The position numbers were made by a program, and so were the translations under genes. Below are positions 43,639-52,021 of a stretch of 64,000 bases of DNA, in pieces. The stretch comes from Halorussus gelatinilyticus (GTDB lineage: Archaea; Halobacteriota; Halobacteria; Halobacteriales; Haladaptataceae). Position 1 is the stretch's first letter. Each line of letters opens with the position of its first letter. The notes below the pieces were generated by a model that did not search any database, was not told where the DNA came from, and was given only the letters and a program-made list of their open reading frames with translations. Location: NCBI RefSeq assembly GCF_023238445.1, contig NZ_CP096658.1:62001-126000 (forward strand). Direction: 5' to 3'.

Positions 43639-44904
43639 CTACAGCGTCGCCAGGACCGCGGCAATCGCCGACCCCGCGAGGAGGACGCCGCTCCACGCCG
43701 CGACCCGGTAGCTGAAACTCCGGTCCGGCGCGGAGATAGTCAGCGCGGCCTTCACGACGATGGAGGAGGCGGTCGCCAGCAGGATGCCGAACACCGAGGT
43801 CTGGTGGTCGATGGTCCCGCCCATGTAGAGGAGAACCGCCGAGGAGGTCGCGCCCGCGCTGGAGACCAGTCCGGAGAGAACCGCGGTGACGTAGAACCCG
43901 GCCGAGCCGAACTGCTGTTGGGCGACCGCGCCGCCCGCGATGACCAGCAGGAAGATGGCCCCGAACCCGAGCGCGTTCCGGAGCGAGAACGGGCTTTCGA
44001 GGTTCATCTCGACCTTCTCGGACCAGTCGGCGGTATAGGCCGCGATGGCCACGCTCCCGAGGATGACCGCCCCGAGCGGCAGAATCGCACCGTAGAGGAC
44101 CGGCCGACCGCTCGGGAACGTGAACGCCAGCGCGATGGCGAGGTTCCGGACCGCCATCGCGGCGTCGGCCAGCAGGATGGCCGCCACGCCGTAGGAGGCC
44201 GCCTCGGGGCGCTGGCGCACGTGGTCGAGCATCGTCCCGACGACCGCGGTCGAGGAGGCCAGTCCGCCGAAGAAGCCCGTGACCGCGATGCCTCGGCCGC
44301 CGTAGGCCGTCACGACCGCGTAGTTGACGATGCCGATTGCCGCGACGGTGACGACCATCAGCCAGACCACGCGGGGTTGGATGCCGAAGGCGAACTCCTC
44401 GCCGGGCAGCAGCGGGTAGATGACGAACGCGAGGATGGCGAACTCGACGGCCGACCGCAACTCCTCGCGGGACATCCCCCACGCGAACGAGTGGAGTTCG
44501 CGCTTGAGGACCAGCAACAGCGACGACAGCACCGCCACCGTCACGCCCACGAGGATGTAGCCCTGCATCACGAGCGCGCCGACCCCGAACGAGACCAGCA
44601 TCGACACTGAGGTCGTCAGCGACAGGCCCTCTTCCTCCTCCGTGTCGGCCATCAACCCCTGCACCCCGAGCATGATGCCCTGGACGATGACGAGCAGGCC
44701 GCCGAGAAACAGGAGGACGTCCTTGTCGAGCAGCGTGAACACCGCGCCGAGGAGACTGATGAGCGTGAAGGTCCGAATCCCCGCGGGCTTGTGCGACCAC
44801 TCGCGCTCCAGTCCGAGGAACAGTCCGAGCGCACCCGCCAGCGCGATGCGGACCACTTCGCTGTCCAGCGGCACCTGCGTCAGGAAATCGGCGAGACCCG
44901 GCAC
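43639..44904 (-). CDS. MgtC/SapB-DUF4010 membrane protein
   Basis: A 421-residue integral membrane protein. The N-terminal 140 residues match MgtC/SapB (ALGLFLGLEREWSHKPAGIRTFTLISLLGA, with the typical short charged loop). The rest is the DUF4010 domain, with about eight helices and the segment VTGFFGGLASSTAVVGTML. MgtC-type proteins affect membrane potential and Mg2+ limitation responses, but this fused type has no defined function. It begins with GTG; an ATATTTTACG element 26 bases upstream supports it. It is divergent from the AI-2E family gene. Confidence 0.9.
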   Translation of the reverse strand: MPGLADFLTQVPLDSEVVRIALAGALGLFLGLEREWSHKPAGIRTFTLISLLGAVFTLLDKDVLLFLGGLLVIVQGIMLGVQGLMADTEEEEGLSLTTSVSMLVSFGVGALVMQGYILVGVTVAVLSSLLLVLKRELHSFAWGMSREELRSAVEFAILAFVIYPLLPGEEFAFGIQPRVVWLMVVTVAAIGIVNYAVVTAYGGRGIAVTGFFGGLASSTAVVGTMLDHVRQRPEAASYGVAAILLADAAMAVRNLAIALAFTFPSGRPVLYGAILPLGAVILGSVAIAAYTADWSEKVEMNLESPFSLRNALGFGAIFLLVIAGGAVAQQQFGSAGFYVTAVLSGLVSSAGATSSAVLLYMGGTIDHQTSVFGILLATASSIVVKAALTISAPDRSFSYRVAAWSGVLLAGSAIAAVLATL

Positions 44905-45026
44905 GATTAAATCTCTACGTAGCGTAAAATATCACTCCACGGATTAATAGGTGTGACGGCTCGGCCGACGGGTCGCTCGACCCGAGTATCGAGCGTCCGG
45001 ACCGCCCAACCCCACGGACTGCGAAC

Positions 45027-45035
45027 ATTTTTACC
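45027..45035 (+). promoter_or_regulatory. TATA box of AI-2E family gene
   Basis: ATTTTTACC, centred 27 bases before the ATG at 45058. It rules out the in-frame upstream start at 44953. Confidence 0.55.
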
Positions 45036-45057
45036 AGCGCGGCCGAGTTGCTTGGGT

Positions 45058-46335
45058 ATGGTCGGCGGTCTGGACATCGACCGGACGCGAATCGGCTGGT
45101 GGCTGGTCGGGGCGGTGCTGGGAGCGGCGGTGCTGTACGTCGTCTACTCGTTCGTCGGAACCTTCGTGTTCGGCATCTTCCTCTACTACGCGACCCGGCC
45201 GGTGTACAAGCGCCTGCGGCGACGCATCCGGCCGTCGAGTCTGGCCGCCGCGACCGCGCTGTTCGCGCTCGCGCTCCCCGTCCTGCTTCTGGTGACGTAC
45301 ACCGCGGCCATCGGACTCCAAGAGTTCAACAACATCGCCAAGCGGACCGACGTGGATGGGTTCCAGACCGCGATTCAACCGTACATCGACGTCTCGACGC
45401 TCGCCCGGAGCCCCGAGGAACTGCTGGCGAACCCCGACCCCGCGCTGGTCGAGGAGATCGGGCGCTCGGCGCTCGACTATCTGGGGTTCATCGGGAACGC
45501 GGTGCTCCACCTGTTCGTGATGATCGCCATCGCGTTCTATCTACTCCGGGACGACCACCGCCTCTCGCGGTTCTTCCGGCGGCAGTTCGGCGACGAGGGC
45601 GGCGTCGCCGAGGCGTACGTCCGCGCGGTGGACCGGGACTTCAACAGCATCTTCTTCGGCAACATCCTGAACGCCCTGCTCACGGGGACCATCGGCGCGG
45701 CGGCGTACAACACCCTGAACATGGTCGCGCCGACCGAACTCGTCGTCCCGTATCCGACGCTGGTCGGCCTGCTGACCGGCGCGGCCAGTCTCATCCCCAT
45801 CGTCGGGATGAAGTTGGTCTACTTCCCGATTTCTGCGTATCTCGGCATCGAGACCGTGATGGCCGACCCCGCCTTCCTCTGGTTTCCGGCGCTCTTCTTC
45901 GTCGTCTCGCTCGTCCTCGTGGACACGATTCCGGACCTCGTGTTGCGGCCGTACGTCTCGGGCCGGAACCTCCACGTCGGTCTCGTCATGCTCGCGTACA
46001 TCTTCGGGCCGCTGCTGTTCGGGTGGTACGGCATCTTCCTCGGCCCGATGATTCTGGTGCTGGTCGTCCACTTCGTCCGCATCGTCCTGCCGGAGTTGGT
46101 CGCGGGCGAACCCATCCGGCCGTGGGCGGTGGACCCGACGTACCTCTTCGACCGCGAACCCCGCGCGACCCACCCCGAGGAGACGTTCGACACCGACGAC
46201 TCGACCGGCGAAGTGGCGGACGCAGACGACACCGGCGAAACGGCTGACGACGCCCACGCGGGCGGAGTCACCGAGGAGACCGGAGCGAATGATTCCGACG
46301 GCGTCTCCACACCGTCGGGCGGGACCGACGGATAA
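45058..46335 (+). CDS. AI-2E family transporter (PerM/TqsA type)
   Basis: A 425-residue membrane protein of the AI-2 exporter superfamily. About seven helices are seen; the periplasmic-type insertion after helix three and the ending GPLLFGWYGIFLGPMILVLVVHF are typical. The segment LRPYVSGRNLHVGLVML is family-specific. The last 75 residues are an Asp/Thr/Gly-rich disordered tail, seemingly a haloarchaeal addition. Family members move autoinducer-2, or export ions or small molecules; the substrate here is unknown. Confidence 0.9.
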   Translation: MVGGLDIDRTRIGWWLVGAVLGAAVLYVVYSFVGTFVFGIFLYYATRPVYKRLRRRIRPSSLAAATALFALALPVLLLVTYTAAIGLQEFNNIAKRTDVDGFQTAIQPYIDVSTLARSPEELLANPDPALVEEIGRSALDYLGFIGNAVLHLFVMIAIAFYLLRDDHRLSRFFRRQFGDEGGVAEAYVRAVDRDFNSIFFGNILNALLTGTIGAAAYNTLNMVAPTELVVPYPTLVGLLTGAASLIPIVGMKLVYFPISAYLGIETVMADPAFLWFPALFFVVSLVLVDTIPDLVLRPYVSGRNLHVGLVMLAYIFGPLLFGWYGIFLGPMILVLVVHFVRIVLPELVAGEPIRPWAVDPTYLFDREPRATHPEETFDTDDSTGEVADADDTGETADDAHAGGVTEETGANDSDGVSTPSGGTDG

Positions 46336-46482
46336 TCAGTCCGCTCTCCGCCTCCGGAAGAGGATGGGGACGAATGGCACGACGAGGAAGACGAGGAGGG
46401 TGTCGAAGTAGTACCAGACGGCGACGCTGACGGCGAGACTGGCTCCCAGACCGACCGCGGCGGTCGCGGTCCGCGAACCCAT
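46336..46482 (-). CDS. 48-residue single-helix membrane protein in PadR operon
   Basis: A reading frame of 48 codons begins with ATG at 46482, one base after the PadR stop, and ends just before the convergent AI-2E gene (stops within one base of each other). The protein opens MGSRTATAAVG, continues with a hydrophobic stretch (GASLAVSVAVWYYFDTLLVFLVV, read in two parts) and ends with the basic tail RRRRAD. Position and composition suggest a membrane peptide controlled by, or co-expressed with, PadR. Confidence 0.65.
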   Translation of the reverse strand: MGSRTATAAVGLGASLAVSVAVWYYFDTLLVFLVVPFVPILFRRRRAD

Positions 46483-46483
46483 C

Positions 46484-46771
46484 TCAGGCTTCGACGCTCA
46501 GTTCGATGTATTGGGCTTCCCACTCCCTGCGGGCCTCGATTTCGCGGTCGCCCCGGCGGGTCAACGTGTAGAAGTTGGTCCGGCGGTCGCGCTGGCCCTT
46601 CTCGACGAGTCCCTTGTCTACCAAGGTGTCGAGGTTCGGGTAGAGTCGGCCGTGGTGAATCTCCTTCTCGTAGTAGTTCTCCAGTTCGTCCTTGATAGCG
46701 AGGCCGTGCGGTTCGTCCAGTCCCGCGATGACGTACAGCAAGTCGCGTTGAAAACCTGTCAGGTCGTGCAT
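46484..46771 (-). CDS. PadR-family transcriptional regulator
   Basis: A 95-residue winged-helix repressor type. It opens MHDLTGFQRDLLYVIAGLDEPHG, has the recognition helix GRLYPNLDTLVDKGLVEKG and wing RTNFYTLTRRGDREI, which are classic PadR landmarks. PadR proteins usually repress neighbouring transport or stress genes. The downstream 48-residue membrane protein and the convergent AI-2E family gene are candidate targets. ATG at 46771 is the natural start; the GTG at 46882 would add a basic tail. Confidence 0.93.
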   Translation of the reverse strand: MHDLTGFQRDLLYVIAGLDEPHGLAIKDELENYYEKEIHHGRLYPNLDTLVDKGLVEKGQRDRRTNFYTLTRRGDREIEARREWEAQYIELSVEA

Positions 46772-46987
46772 GGGTAACGTATCAGCTAGGACGCCGACGA
46801 AAATGAATATAACGGCCCTTCGTGGCCGACTCTTCTCGTGTAACCGAGGCGGTACGTATCCGCCGGTTCGCGCGTCGCGCACGGACCTCTCCGGGCGTCG
46901 TCAGGTGACTGTCCGTCCGATTCCGGGCAAGAGGGCGGTCGCCGGCGGGGACCGCGCCGTCCGAATTCGACCGCCTCGCGCGACGGC

Positions 46988-46997
46988 GAACTTATCC
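46988..46997 (+). promoter_or_regulatory. TATA-like promoter of amphi-Trp gene
   Basis: GAACTTATCC, about 29 bases before the ATG at 47021. The 250 bases between PadR and this gene hold no other gene. Confidence 0.45.
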
Positions 46998-47020
46998 GCG
47001 TCGGTCGCGTACGTGTCTCC

Positions 47021-47311
47021 ATGCCAGAAGAAGTACTCTTCGAGACCGAGCGCCGAATGGACCGAAGCGACGTGGCGGCCTACTTCCGGACCGTCGCCGA
47101 GAAACTCGAATCGGGCGGGGACCTCACGCTGTCGGCGGGCGACCAGTCGGTGACGCTCGCGCCGCCCGCGCAACCGACCTTCGAGGTGAAGGCCGAGCGC
47201 GAGACGCCGAGCAGCGGCGGTCCCGGCGAACTGAGCGTCGAGTTCGAACTGGAGTGGGACGAGGACGGCGGACAGGGCGGCGAGACGGACGCCTCGCTGG
47301 ATATTCAGTAA
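47021..47311 (+). CDS. amphi-Trp domain-containing protein
   Basis: A 96-residue protein matching the amphi-Trp domain: EEVLFETERRMDRSDVAAYFRTVAEKLESGG forms the leading helix (given in order but not in full), followed by a strand repeat with LTLSAGDQSVTLAPP and LSVEFELEWDED. The terminal 20 residues are acidic and Gly-rich. The domain is of unknown function and common in haloarchaea. It is transcribed alone. Confidence 0.85.
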   Translation: MPEEVLFETERRMDRSDVAAYFRTVAEKLESGGDLTLSAGDQSVTLAPPAQPTFEVKAERETPSSGGPGELSVEFELEWDEDGGQGGETDASLDIQ

Positions 47312-47399
47312 GACAGCGACGCTCGGTTCCCACTCCGGCGAAGCGACTCGGAGTATGACACGTTACGAAGCGACGAAGCCGCCACTCCCGGACTCGTAG

Positions 47400-47518
47400 A
47401 CACTCGAAAGGAATATGGAAAGGAAAGCGGAACACGCGGGGGTGAAAAAGCCCCGCGAACCGCTTGCCGCCCTGAATTGGTCCCCGCTGACGCTTCGGCC
47501 CTCCAAGCGAAGCGTCAC
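47400..47518 (-). ncRNA. Candidate structured small RNA
   Basis: In a gap without coding sense (47312-47635) two strong hairpins follow each other. One has arms CGAAGCGTCA/TGACGCTTCG (47488-47497 with 47508-47517), extended by TTGGT/ACCAA (47477-47481 with 47523-47527). The other has arms CGCGGGG/CCCCGCG (47435-47441 with 47451-47457), enclosed by AAGCGG/CCGCTT. On the minus strand a TATA-like GTTTAAG (47541-47547) sits about 26 bases before 47518, and the 3' side runs into TTTCC repeats, as in archaeal stops. No H/ACA or C/D box is convincing. Strand and ends are inferred, and the family is not recognised. Confidence 0.35.
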
Positions 47519-47635
47519 CTGAACCAAAACGCCCTAACGACTTAAACCTAACGCCGCCGGAACCTTGTACCGGTACCCGTCCGAAACACCGGTTTCAGAA
47601 CCGAGACAGTGAAATTTTCGAGAATGTTAGCCTAT

Positions 47636-47782
47636 TTAGATGTGTTCCTCTTCCAGAACCCACCCGAGCGCCCGTTTGTAGTACGTGAACATCTGGCGGA
47701 CACCCTCGTGGCGCATGTCCTCGTCTTCGAGGTGTTCTTTCAGGAACTCGTACTGCTCGCGGATCTCCTCCTCGTCTCTCAT
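47636..47782 (-). CDS. 48-residue haloarchaeal small protein
   Basis: A reading frame of 48 codons starts with ATG at 47782 and encodes a charged, helical protein: MRDEEEIREQYEFLKEHL, then HEGVRQMFTYYKRALGW and the end VLEEEHI. Codon usage follows the haloarchaeal pattern, with G or C in most third positions, and the helix is amphipathic. No known family is recognised. It is separate from the DUF1028 gene by about 145 bases on the same strand. Confidence 0.6.
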   Translation of the reverse strand: MRDEEEIREQYEFLKEHLEDEDMRHEGVRQMFTYYKRALGWVLEEEHI

Positions 47783-47926
47783 GTAGCGTCGATTGGGTTT
47801 CGCGCGTAATGAGTTCGGTGGGAACGCCGCGTGGGTTTCGTCGGGTCGAGAGACCGGAGGTAGCTGCCGGCGATTATCGAGATTCGTTCCGAAAGACCGG
47901 GGAGTACACGCTAGAGAGCGGCGGAG

Positions 47927-48853
47927 TCACTTCCGGTCCAAGCGCGACAGGCCGTGCCAGATGGCGTCCACCAGCCGGTCTTCGCCCTCGCCCTCGGCGT
48001 CGCTCCATCCGCGGGCCAGCGCGTCCTCGACGACTCCGAGGTCGTGGTTCTCGAAGTTGTTCATGCCCCGGAACTCTTCGAGCGCGTCGCGCTCGGTCTC
48101 GCCGAACGTCTCGGTCGGTTCGCCGTCGTAGAACCCGAGGTCCGCGAGCGTCGCGGTGACCGCGCGGGCGGTCTCGCCGGAAAGCTCCCGCACGTCGTCG
48201 GGTTCCTCGCGCTCCAGCAGGGTCACGTCGTAGAGCTTGAACACTCGTTCGAGTTCGTCGATGGGAGCCTCGTGGTCGTCCACGCGCACGTCTATCCAGC
48301 GGTCGTTCTTGCCGTCGTAGCCGCCCTCGGGTTTGACGACGTAGAGCGCGGCGCTCTGCTCGCCGCGCTTGTCGCCGCCCGCCTCGTTGCCCGCGTGGAG
48401 CGCCGCGACGAGTTTCTCGGGCAGTCCGCCTTCCGTTTCCCGGTAGGCGTCCTCCATCGCGTCCAAGGTCGCCTCGTTTTCGAGGATGTTGCCCTGCACG
48501 GTGTAGGTCTCGCCCTGTCGGTCGCCCGCGAACTCGAAGCATTCGTCGCCGGTGAACGCCGCGACGGAGCCGTCGCGTCCGACGACGCCGACCTGTCGCT
48601 GGGCGGCCTCCGGGTCGCCGTCGGTCAGCGCCTCGACCACCTCGGCGGCGGATTTCCCCTCTCGAAGCAGGTCCAGCCCGTCCGGGCCGTAGGCGACGTT
48701 GGCGAAGCTCTGGGTGGCTATCGCGCCCGCGTCGGCGCTGGCGAACGGCACGACGGAGCCGACGCTGACGAACTTCGACTGGACGGCCACGCCGACCGCC
48801 TCGGTGTCGGGGTCGCGCGCGACGATGGAGAACGTGGATGGTCGCGGTTCCAT
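47927..48853 (-). CDS. DUF1028 family protein (Ntn-hydrolase-like) with C-terminal domain
   Basis: A 308-residue protein. The N-terminal 220 residues match DUF1028: STFSIVARDPDTEAVGVAVQSK, SVVPFASADAGAIATQSFAN, and GGDKRGEQSAALYVV. The domain has an Ntn-hydrolase type fold and unknown activity. The C-terminal 80 residues resemble a peptidoglycan-binding-like helical domain that often follows DUF1028. ATG at 48853 is chosen; upstream the sequence is a tandem repeat. No signal peptide. Confidence 0.88.
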   Translation of the reverse strand: MEPRPSTFSIVARDPDTEAVGVAVQSKFVSVGSVVPFASADAGAIATQSFANVAYGPDGLDLLREGKSAAEVVEALTDGDPEAAQRQVGVVGRDGSVAAFTGDECFEFAGDRQGETYTVQGNILENEATLDAMEDAYRETEGGLPEKLVAALHAGNEAGGDKRGEQSAALYVVKPEGGYDGKNDRWIDVRVDDHEAPIDELERVFKLYDVTLLEREEPDDVRELSGETARAVTATLADLGFYDGEPTETFGETERDALEEFRGMNNFENHDLGVVEDALARGWSDAEGEGEDRLVDAIWHGLSRLDRK

Positions 48854-48908
48854 GCCCGACGGGAGGGCCGTGCGGCCGAAAAGCGTTCGGCCGGCGGTAG
48901 CAGTCTCC

Positions 48909-48974
48909 GGTACTCGCTCCCCGTTCGGTACTCGCTCCTCCGTCAGCACTCGCTTCTCGACCGGTACTCACTCC
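48909..48974. repeat. 18-bp tandem repeat, four units (GGTACTCGCTCC core)
   Basis: Units start at 48909, 48927, 48945 and 48963, exactly 18 bases apart. The core GGTACTCGCTCC is exact in units 1 and 2, and differs by two bases or fewer in units 3 and 4. It lies between the frameshifted gene's stop and the DUF1028 start, both minus strand, and the last unit contains that stop codon. Confidence 0.75.
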
Positions 48975-49514
48975 CCGGTTTCACCCCCGCGATTCGGCGG
49001 CGCGTCGGTCTTGCGCGCGGTCAACGGCTGGCGCTTTGCGAGTTCGCAGTCGAAGCTGGGATGCTCCGCGAAGTGGTGGACCAGTACGTGTCTGCGCCCG
49101 CCGGTCAGCCCCGACTGCTCCACGTCCGCGGCGGTGAACGCCTCGGGCAACTCGTCGTAGAATCGCCGGAGCGCGGCGAAGCTCTCGAAGACCTTCCGGT
49201 GGCCCGACGACTCGGCTCGCCGGCGCTCCACGACGTAACTCCCGTCCTCGCGGTGGGTTCCGACGGTGCGTACGAACTCCCGGCGCTTGGTCAGCGCCTC
49301 GCCGAGCGCCGACTGTAACTGCTCGGCCTCGGCTCTGCTCAGTTCGTGAGTCTCGCCCGCGACGGTGACGGCGATCGTCTCGGTTCGGTCGCGCTCCTCG
49401 GAACCGGACTGCTCGCGCTCAGAAGAGTCACACTGCGCGGCGAATTTCTCGACCAGCCGCCGACTGGCGACTTACTCTATCCTCGGACGCCTCGGTGAGA
49501 CCGTGGCTCGACAT
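48968..49514 (-). pseudogene. Frameshifted haloarchaeal gene (DUF7528-like), one extra base near 49472
   Basis: The intact frame from about 49471 to 48968 encodes a haloarchaeal family protein with SRAEAEQLQSALGEAL, TKRREFVRTV, SAGHR-like SSGHRKVFESFAALRRFYDELP, and RRHVLVHHFAEHP. It has no ATG, GTG or TTG before residue 82. Instead an ATG at 49514, with a TATA box before it, opens another frame (MSSHGLTEASEDRV) that runs 13 codons into the point where the first frame begins. Removing one A from GTAAGTC near 49472 joins them into one protein of about 181 residues. So one base is extra: a natural null, a sequencing error, or recoding. The DUF7528 name is from memory. Confidence 0.7.
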
Positions 49515-49540
49515 TGCGTCAGCCCGTAGTCGGAGCGCGG

Positions 49541-49550
49541 GCTTAAATCT
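49541..49550 (-). promoter_or_regulatory. TATA box for the frameshifted gene
   Basis: AGATTTAAGC on the minus strand, about 30 bases before the ATG at 49514. It supports that ATG as the real start of the broken gene. Confidence 0.5.
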
Positions 49551-49573
49551 CCGGGTCGGCAGGTCCGACCGAA

Positions 49574-49825
49574 TCAGTACTTCGCGGCGATGAGCAGGGC
49601 CACGACGACGTTGTACATCACGAGTCCCGCCAGCACCGCGCCGAGCGACAGCGCGACGAACACCAGTCCGACGACCACGCCGTCGCCGGGTTCGCGCGCT
49701 ATCACTACCGCCATGGCGGACAGCGACAGCAACAGGAGACCGAGGTGGACGCCGTACTCCCGCCAGAAACGCTCCGAGACCGGCACTCGGAATTCGAGCG
49801 GTCGGCGCTGGTCGCCCGCTTCCAT
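49574..49825 (-). CDS. Small two-helix membrane protein
   Basis: An 83-residue protein. A soluble N-terminus (residues 1-25, LEFRVPVSERFWREYGV) precedes two membrane helices (about 27-44 and 52-78: LLLLSLSAMAVVI, VFVALSLGAVLAGLVMYNVVV). The start at 49825 is fixed by a TATA box (GGTATAAGTTT on the plus strand at 49849-49858). Unknown function; conserved-looking in haloarchaea. Confidence 0.65.
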   Translation of the reverse strand: MEAGDQRRPLEFRVPVSERFWREYGVHLGLLLLSLSAMAVVIAREPGDGVVVGLVFVALSLGAVLAGLVMYNVVVALLIAAKY

Positions 49826-49848
49826 GCCTCGTCTGTCGCTACTCTCTG

Positions 49849-49858
49849 GTATAAGTTT
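49849..49858 (-). promoter_or_regulatory. TATA box of small membrane protein gene
   Basis: AAACTTATAC on the minus strand, centred 28 bases from the ATG at 49825. Confidence 0.5.
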
Positions 49859-50021
49859 TGAGGTATATCCGCGGACCGTCGGCGTATCGACGCCGACGCG
49901 CCCGGTATTCTCGAATACCGTCGAGCGTGCCGGGTTAGGGCGCGCCAACCGATGGGGCGGGCGCGACGGGAAGAGGTCCGAGAGCGACCGTATTTTGTGT
50001 CGCGGCGACCAAGCGTGGCGC

Positions 50022-50813
50022 ATGAAAGTTCGCGGCCAGCGCGAGTGCAAGGACTGCGGCGCGCGGTGGTCCTACTACGAGACGGGGAGCGTCGAGTGCC
50101 CGGACTGCGGAAGCCTCCGGAGCGTCGGCGTCGAGGAAGAGCGCAACCTCCACACCGACACCCCGGTCGAGTTCGACCTGACCGAGGTCCGCGAGGACGT
50201 GGACGCCCGACCGCTCCGGGAGGTCGCCGACCGCGCGGGCGACCTCGCGGCCGAGTACGTCCGCAAGCGGGGGTTCGTGCGCGGCGGCGACCTCCGGCCG
50301 TTGGACGACACCTACCTCGCGGCCCAGGAACTCCGCCACGCCGCCGACGTGGTGGGCCGCGGACTGGACCTGAGCGACGACGAGGAGTGGTACTTCCTCG
50401 CGCTCCTGCGCGGCGCAGACGCCGGTGGCGAGTCGGCGTCGGCGACCGACGCCGACTCGCCGACCGAAACTGGCCCCGACCGACGCCCCGCGCCAGACGA
50501 GGTGCCGAAGTCGATGCAGCCGATTCGCGGACTGGCCTACGCCGACGCGGTGGCCGAGTACCGCCGCGAGATGGCCGACTGGGTGGACGAGCAGGGAGAA
50601 AGCGGCGAACCGGGGGTCCGCGCACAGGCCCGCGACGCCCTCGAAACGCTGGGCGACCACGTCAAGCGCGTGCAGGCACTCGACGGTGACGTGAACGCCG
50701 CGAACGCGGAACTGCTCGTGTCGGCGACTCGCGACGTGAGTCGCTACCTCCGCGAGGGCGACGACGACGCGCTCGTCAGCGCGCGCGACCGATTCGGCAG
50801 GTTGGCGGAGTGA
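50022..50813 (+). CDS. Zinc-ribbon helical protein (haloarchaeal)
   Basis: A 263-residue protein. Residues 8-31 form a zinc ribbon (ECKDCGARW and VECPDCGSLR), similar to the TFIIB or transcription-factor type, followed by a helical domain with LREVADRAGDLAAEYVRKRGF and QELRHAADVVGRGLDLS. A linker of acidic residues and a second helical segment lead to the C-terminus. It may bind nucleic acid, but the job is unknown. A TATTTTG box 28 bases upstream supports ATG 50022. Confidence 0.75.
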   Translation: MKVRGQRECKDCGARWSYYETGSVECPDCGSLRSVGVEEERNLHTDTPVEFDLTEVREDVDARPLREVADRAGDLAAEYVRKRGFVRGGDLRPLDDTYLAAQELRHAADVVGRGLDLSDDEEWYFLALLRGADAGGESASATDADSPTETGPDRRPAPDEVPKSMQPIRGLAYADAVAEYRREMADWVDEQGESGEPGVRAQARDALETLGDHVKRVQALDGDVNAANAELLVSATRDVSRYLREGDDDALVSARDRFGRLAE

Positions 50814-51109
50814 ACCGGTCGCAAGAGACGCGGAATCCGAGGAGATTCCCCTTACCCACCGGAGACGAACCGTTGTACTGCAGTTCTGATGTCGTTGCGG
50901 ATTGACCAGTCGAGCATCCGTCCGACCGAGTGGTTCGTGTCCGGTCGGACGGGGACCGCCCTCCGAGTCAGGTCTGGTCAGAGTCCTACTCTCATTTCGT
51001 CCGGGCGTACACCGTATAGCTACGCGAGGAAAAGTTGGGTTTTCACAACTTACGGGACGAAATCCACCATCAATAGACATTTACTGCTCAGGTCAGAGTA
51101 CTCACAACG

Positions 51110-52007
51110 ATGCGCCGACGAACGGTCCTCGCCGCAGCGTCCGGCCTCTTCGCCGGATGTCCCGGTTCTAACGGCTCCGGCACGGAGACCCCGAGTCAGC
51201 GAACGGTTCGAACGACGGCTGACCCACCGCGACTGCGCGTCACTCGCCGAGTCCCCGACTACCTGCCCCGATGACGACGGTCGGCTTCGGATCGCGGTTT
51301 CGCCGACCGTCGGGGCGCTCTCGGACGGTCCCGTCACGATGACCGTCGAAAATACGGCCGACGAACGGTTCGTCACGAATCATTACCGTTGGACACTGCA
51401 GAAGTGGGACGGAGGTCGGTGGCGGCGTATCGCTCCGCTCGCGGTTCCCGGACCCCTACATCGTATTCCGCCCGGTGAATCCCACGAGTATCGTCTCTCA
51501 CCGACCGATGGCGTCGCCCGCGGTCAAGACGCGTATTTCGCCGAGTCCGACATCACAATCGGTGGGCTCGGACCCGGTGTCTACGGTCTGTCGATGCGGG
51601 GCTACTTCGAGTCCGTGCCAGATACCGAGCGAGTAGCCGCGGCGGTGTTCGGGTTCGCTGGCAGCGGAAACCCGATTCGGCCGACGAACGGCGTAACCTC
51701 GGTTACGCGCGACGGGTCGTCGCTGATCGTCCGTAGCGAGACTGTCCAAAGCGAGCGCGAGACACTCACAGCATCGTTCGTGGAGGGTGCGGCCGACGTT
51801 CCGCTCTTACCGGAACACGTCCGCCAACTCGCAGGCCTGCTGAACACGCTCTCCTACGCGCCGACCGAGGGCGTCGATACCGTCCGATACGTCGGCCGTA
51901 CCGACGACGTGCAACTGGTCGAGACGTACCTTTCCGCGGTCACGCCGTCGGATGCGACTCGCTACGGGTTCCGCGACTACACCTTCGAGTTGTCCGTCGG
52001 AGAGTAG
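51110..52007 (+). pseudogene. Frameshifted lipoprotein gene
   Basis: An ATG at 51110 opens a lipoprotein signal: MRRRTVLAAASGLFAGCPG has the twin-arginine and lipobox (FAGC) of haloarchaeal lipoproteins. That frame stops after 53 codons. The long frame that continues the mature protein (CASLAESPTTCPDDDGRL, then TMTVENTADERFVTNHYRW, and the end YTFELSVGE) has no proper start of its own. Dropping one C from the CCC run at 51223-51225 joins both into one lipoprotein of about 298 residues. A TATA-like ATTTACT is 27 bases upstream. The region before it (50814-51109) has no gene. Confidence 0.7.
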
Positions 52008-52021
52008 CGTTGGGACTCGAT

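Noticed and set aside
47400-47545. H/ACA or C/D guide RNA assignment for the structured candidate
   Set aside because: No ACA follows either hairpin at the right place, and C and D boxes are not paired properly, so only a general RNA candidate is reported.
47609-47809. 66-codon plus-strand frame
   Set aside because: The opposite strand holds a 48-residue frame with better amino-acid composition and third-position G/C bias.
50889-51109. Possible N-terminal extension of the lipoprotein's long frame
   Set aside because: The extension has no similarity and lower coding quality, while a proper lipoprotein signal with TATA box begins at 51110 in another frame.
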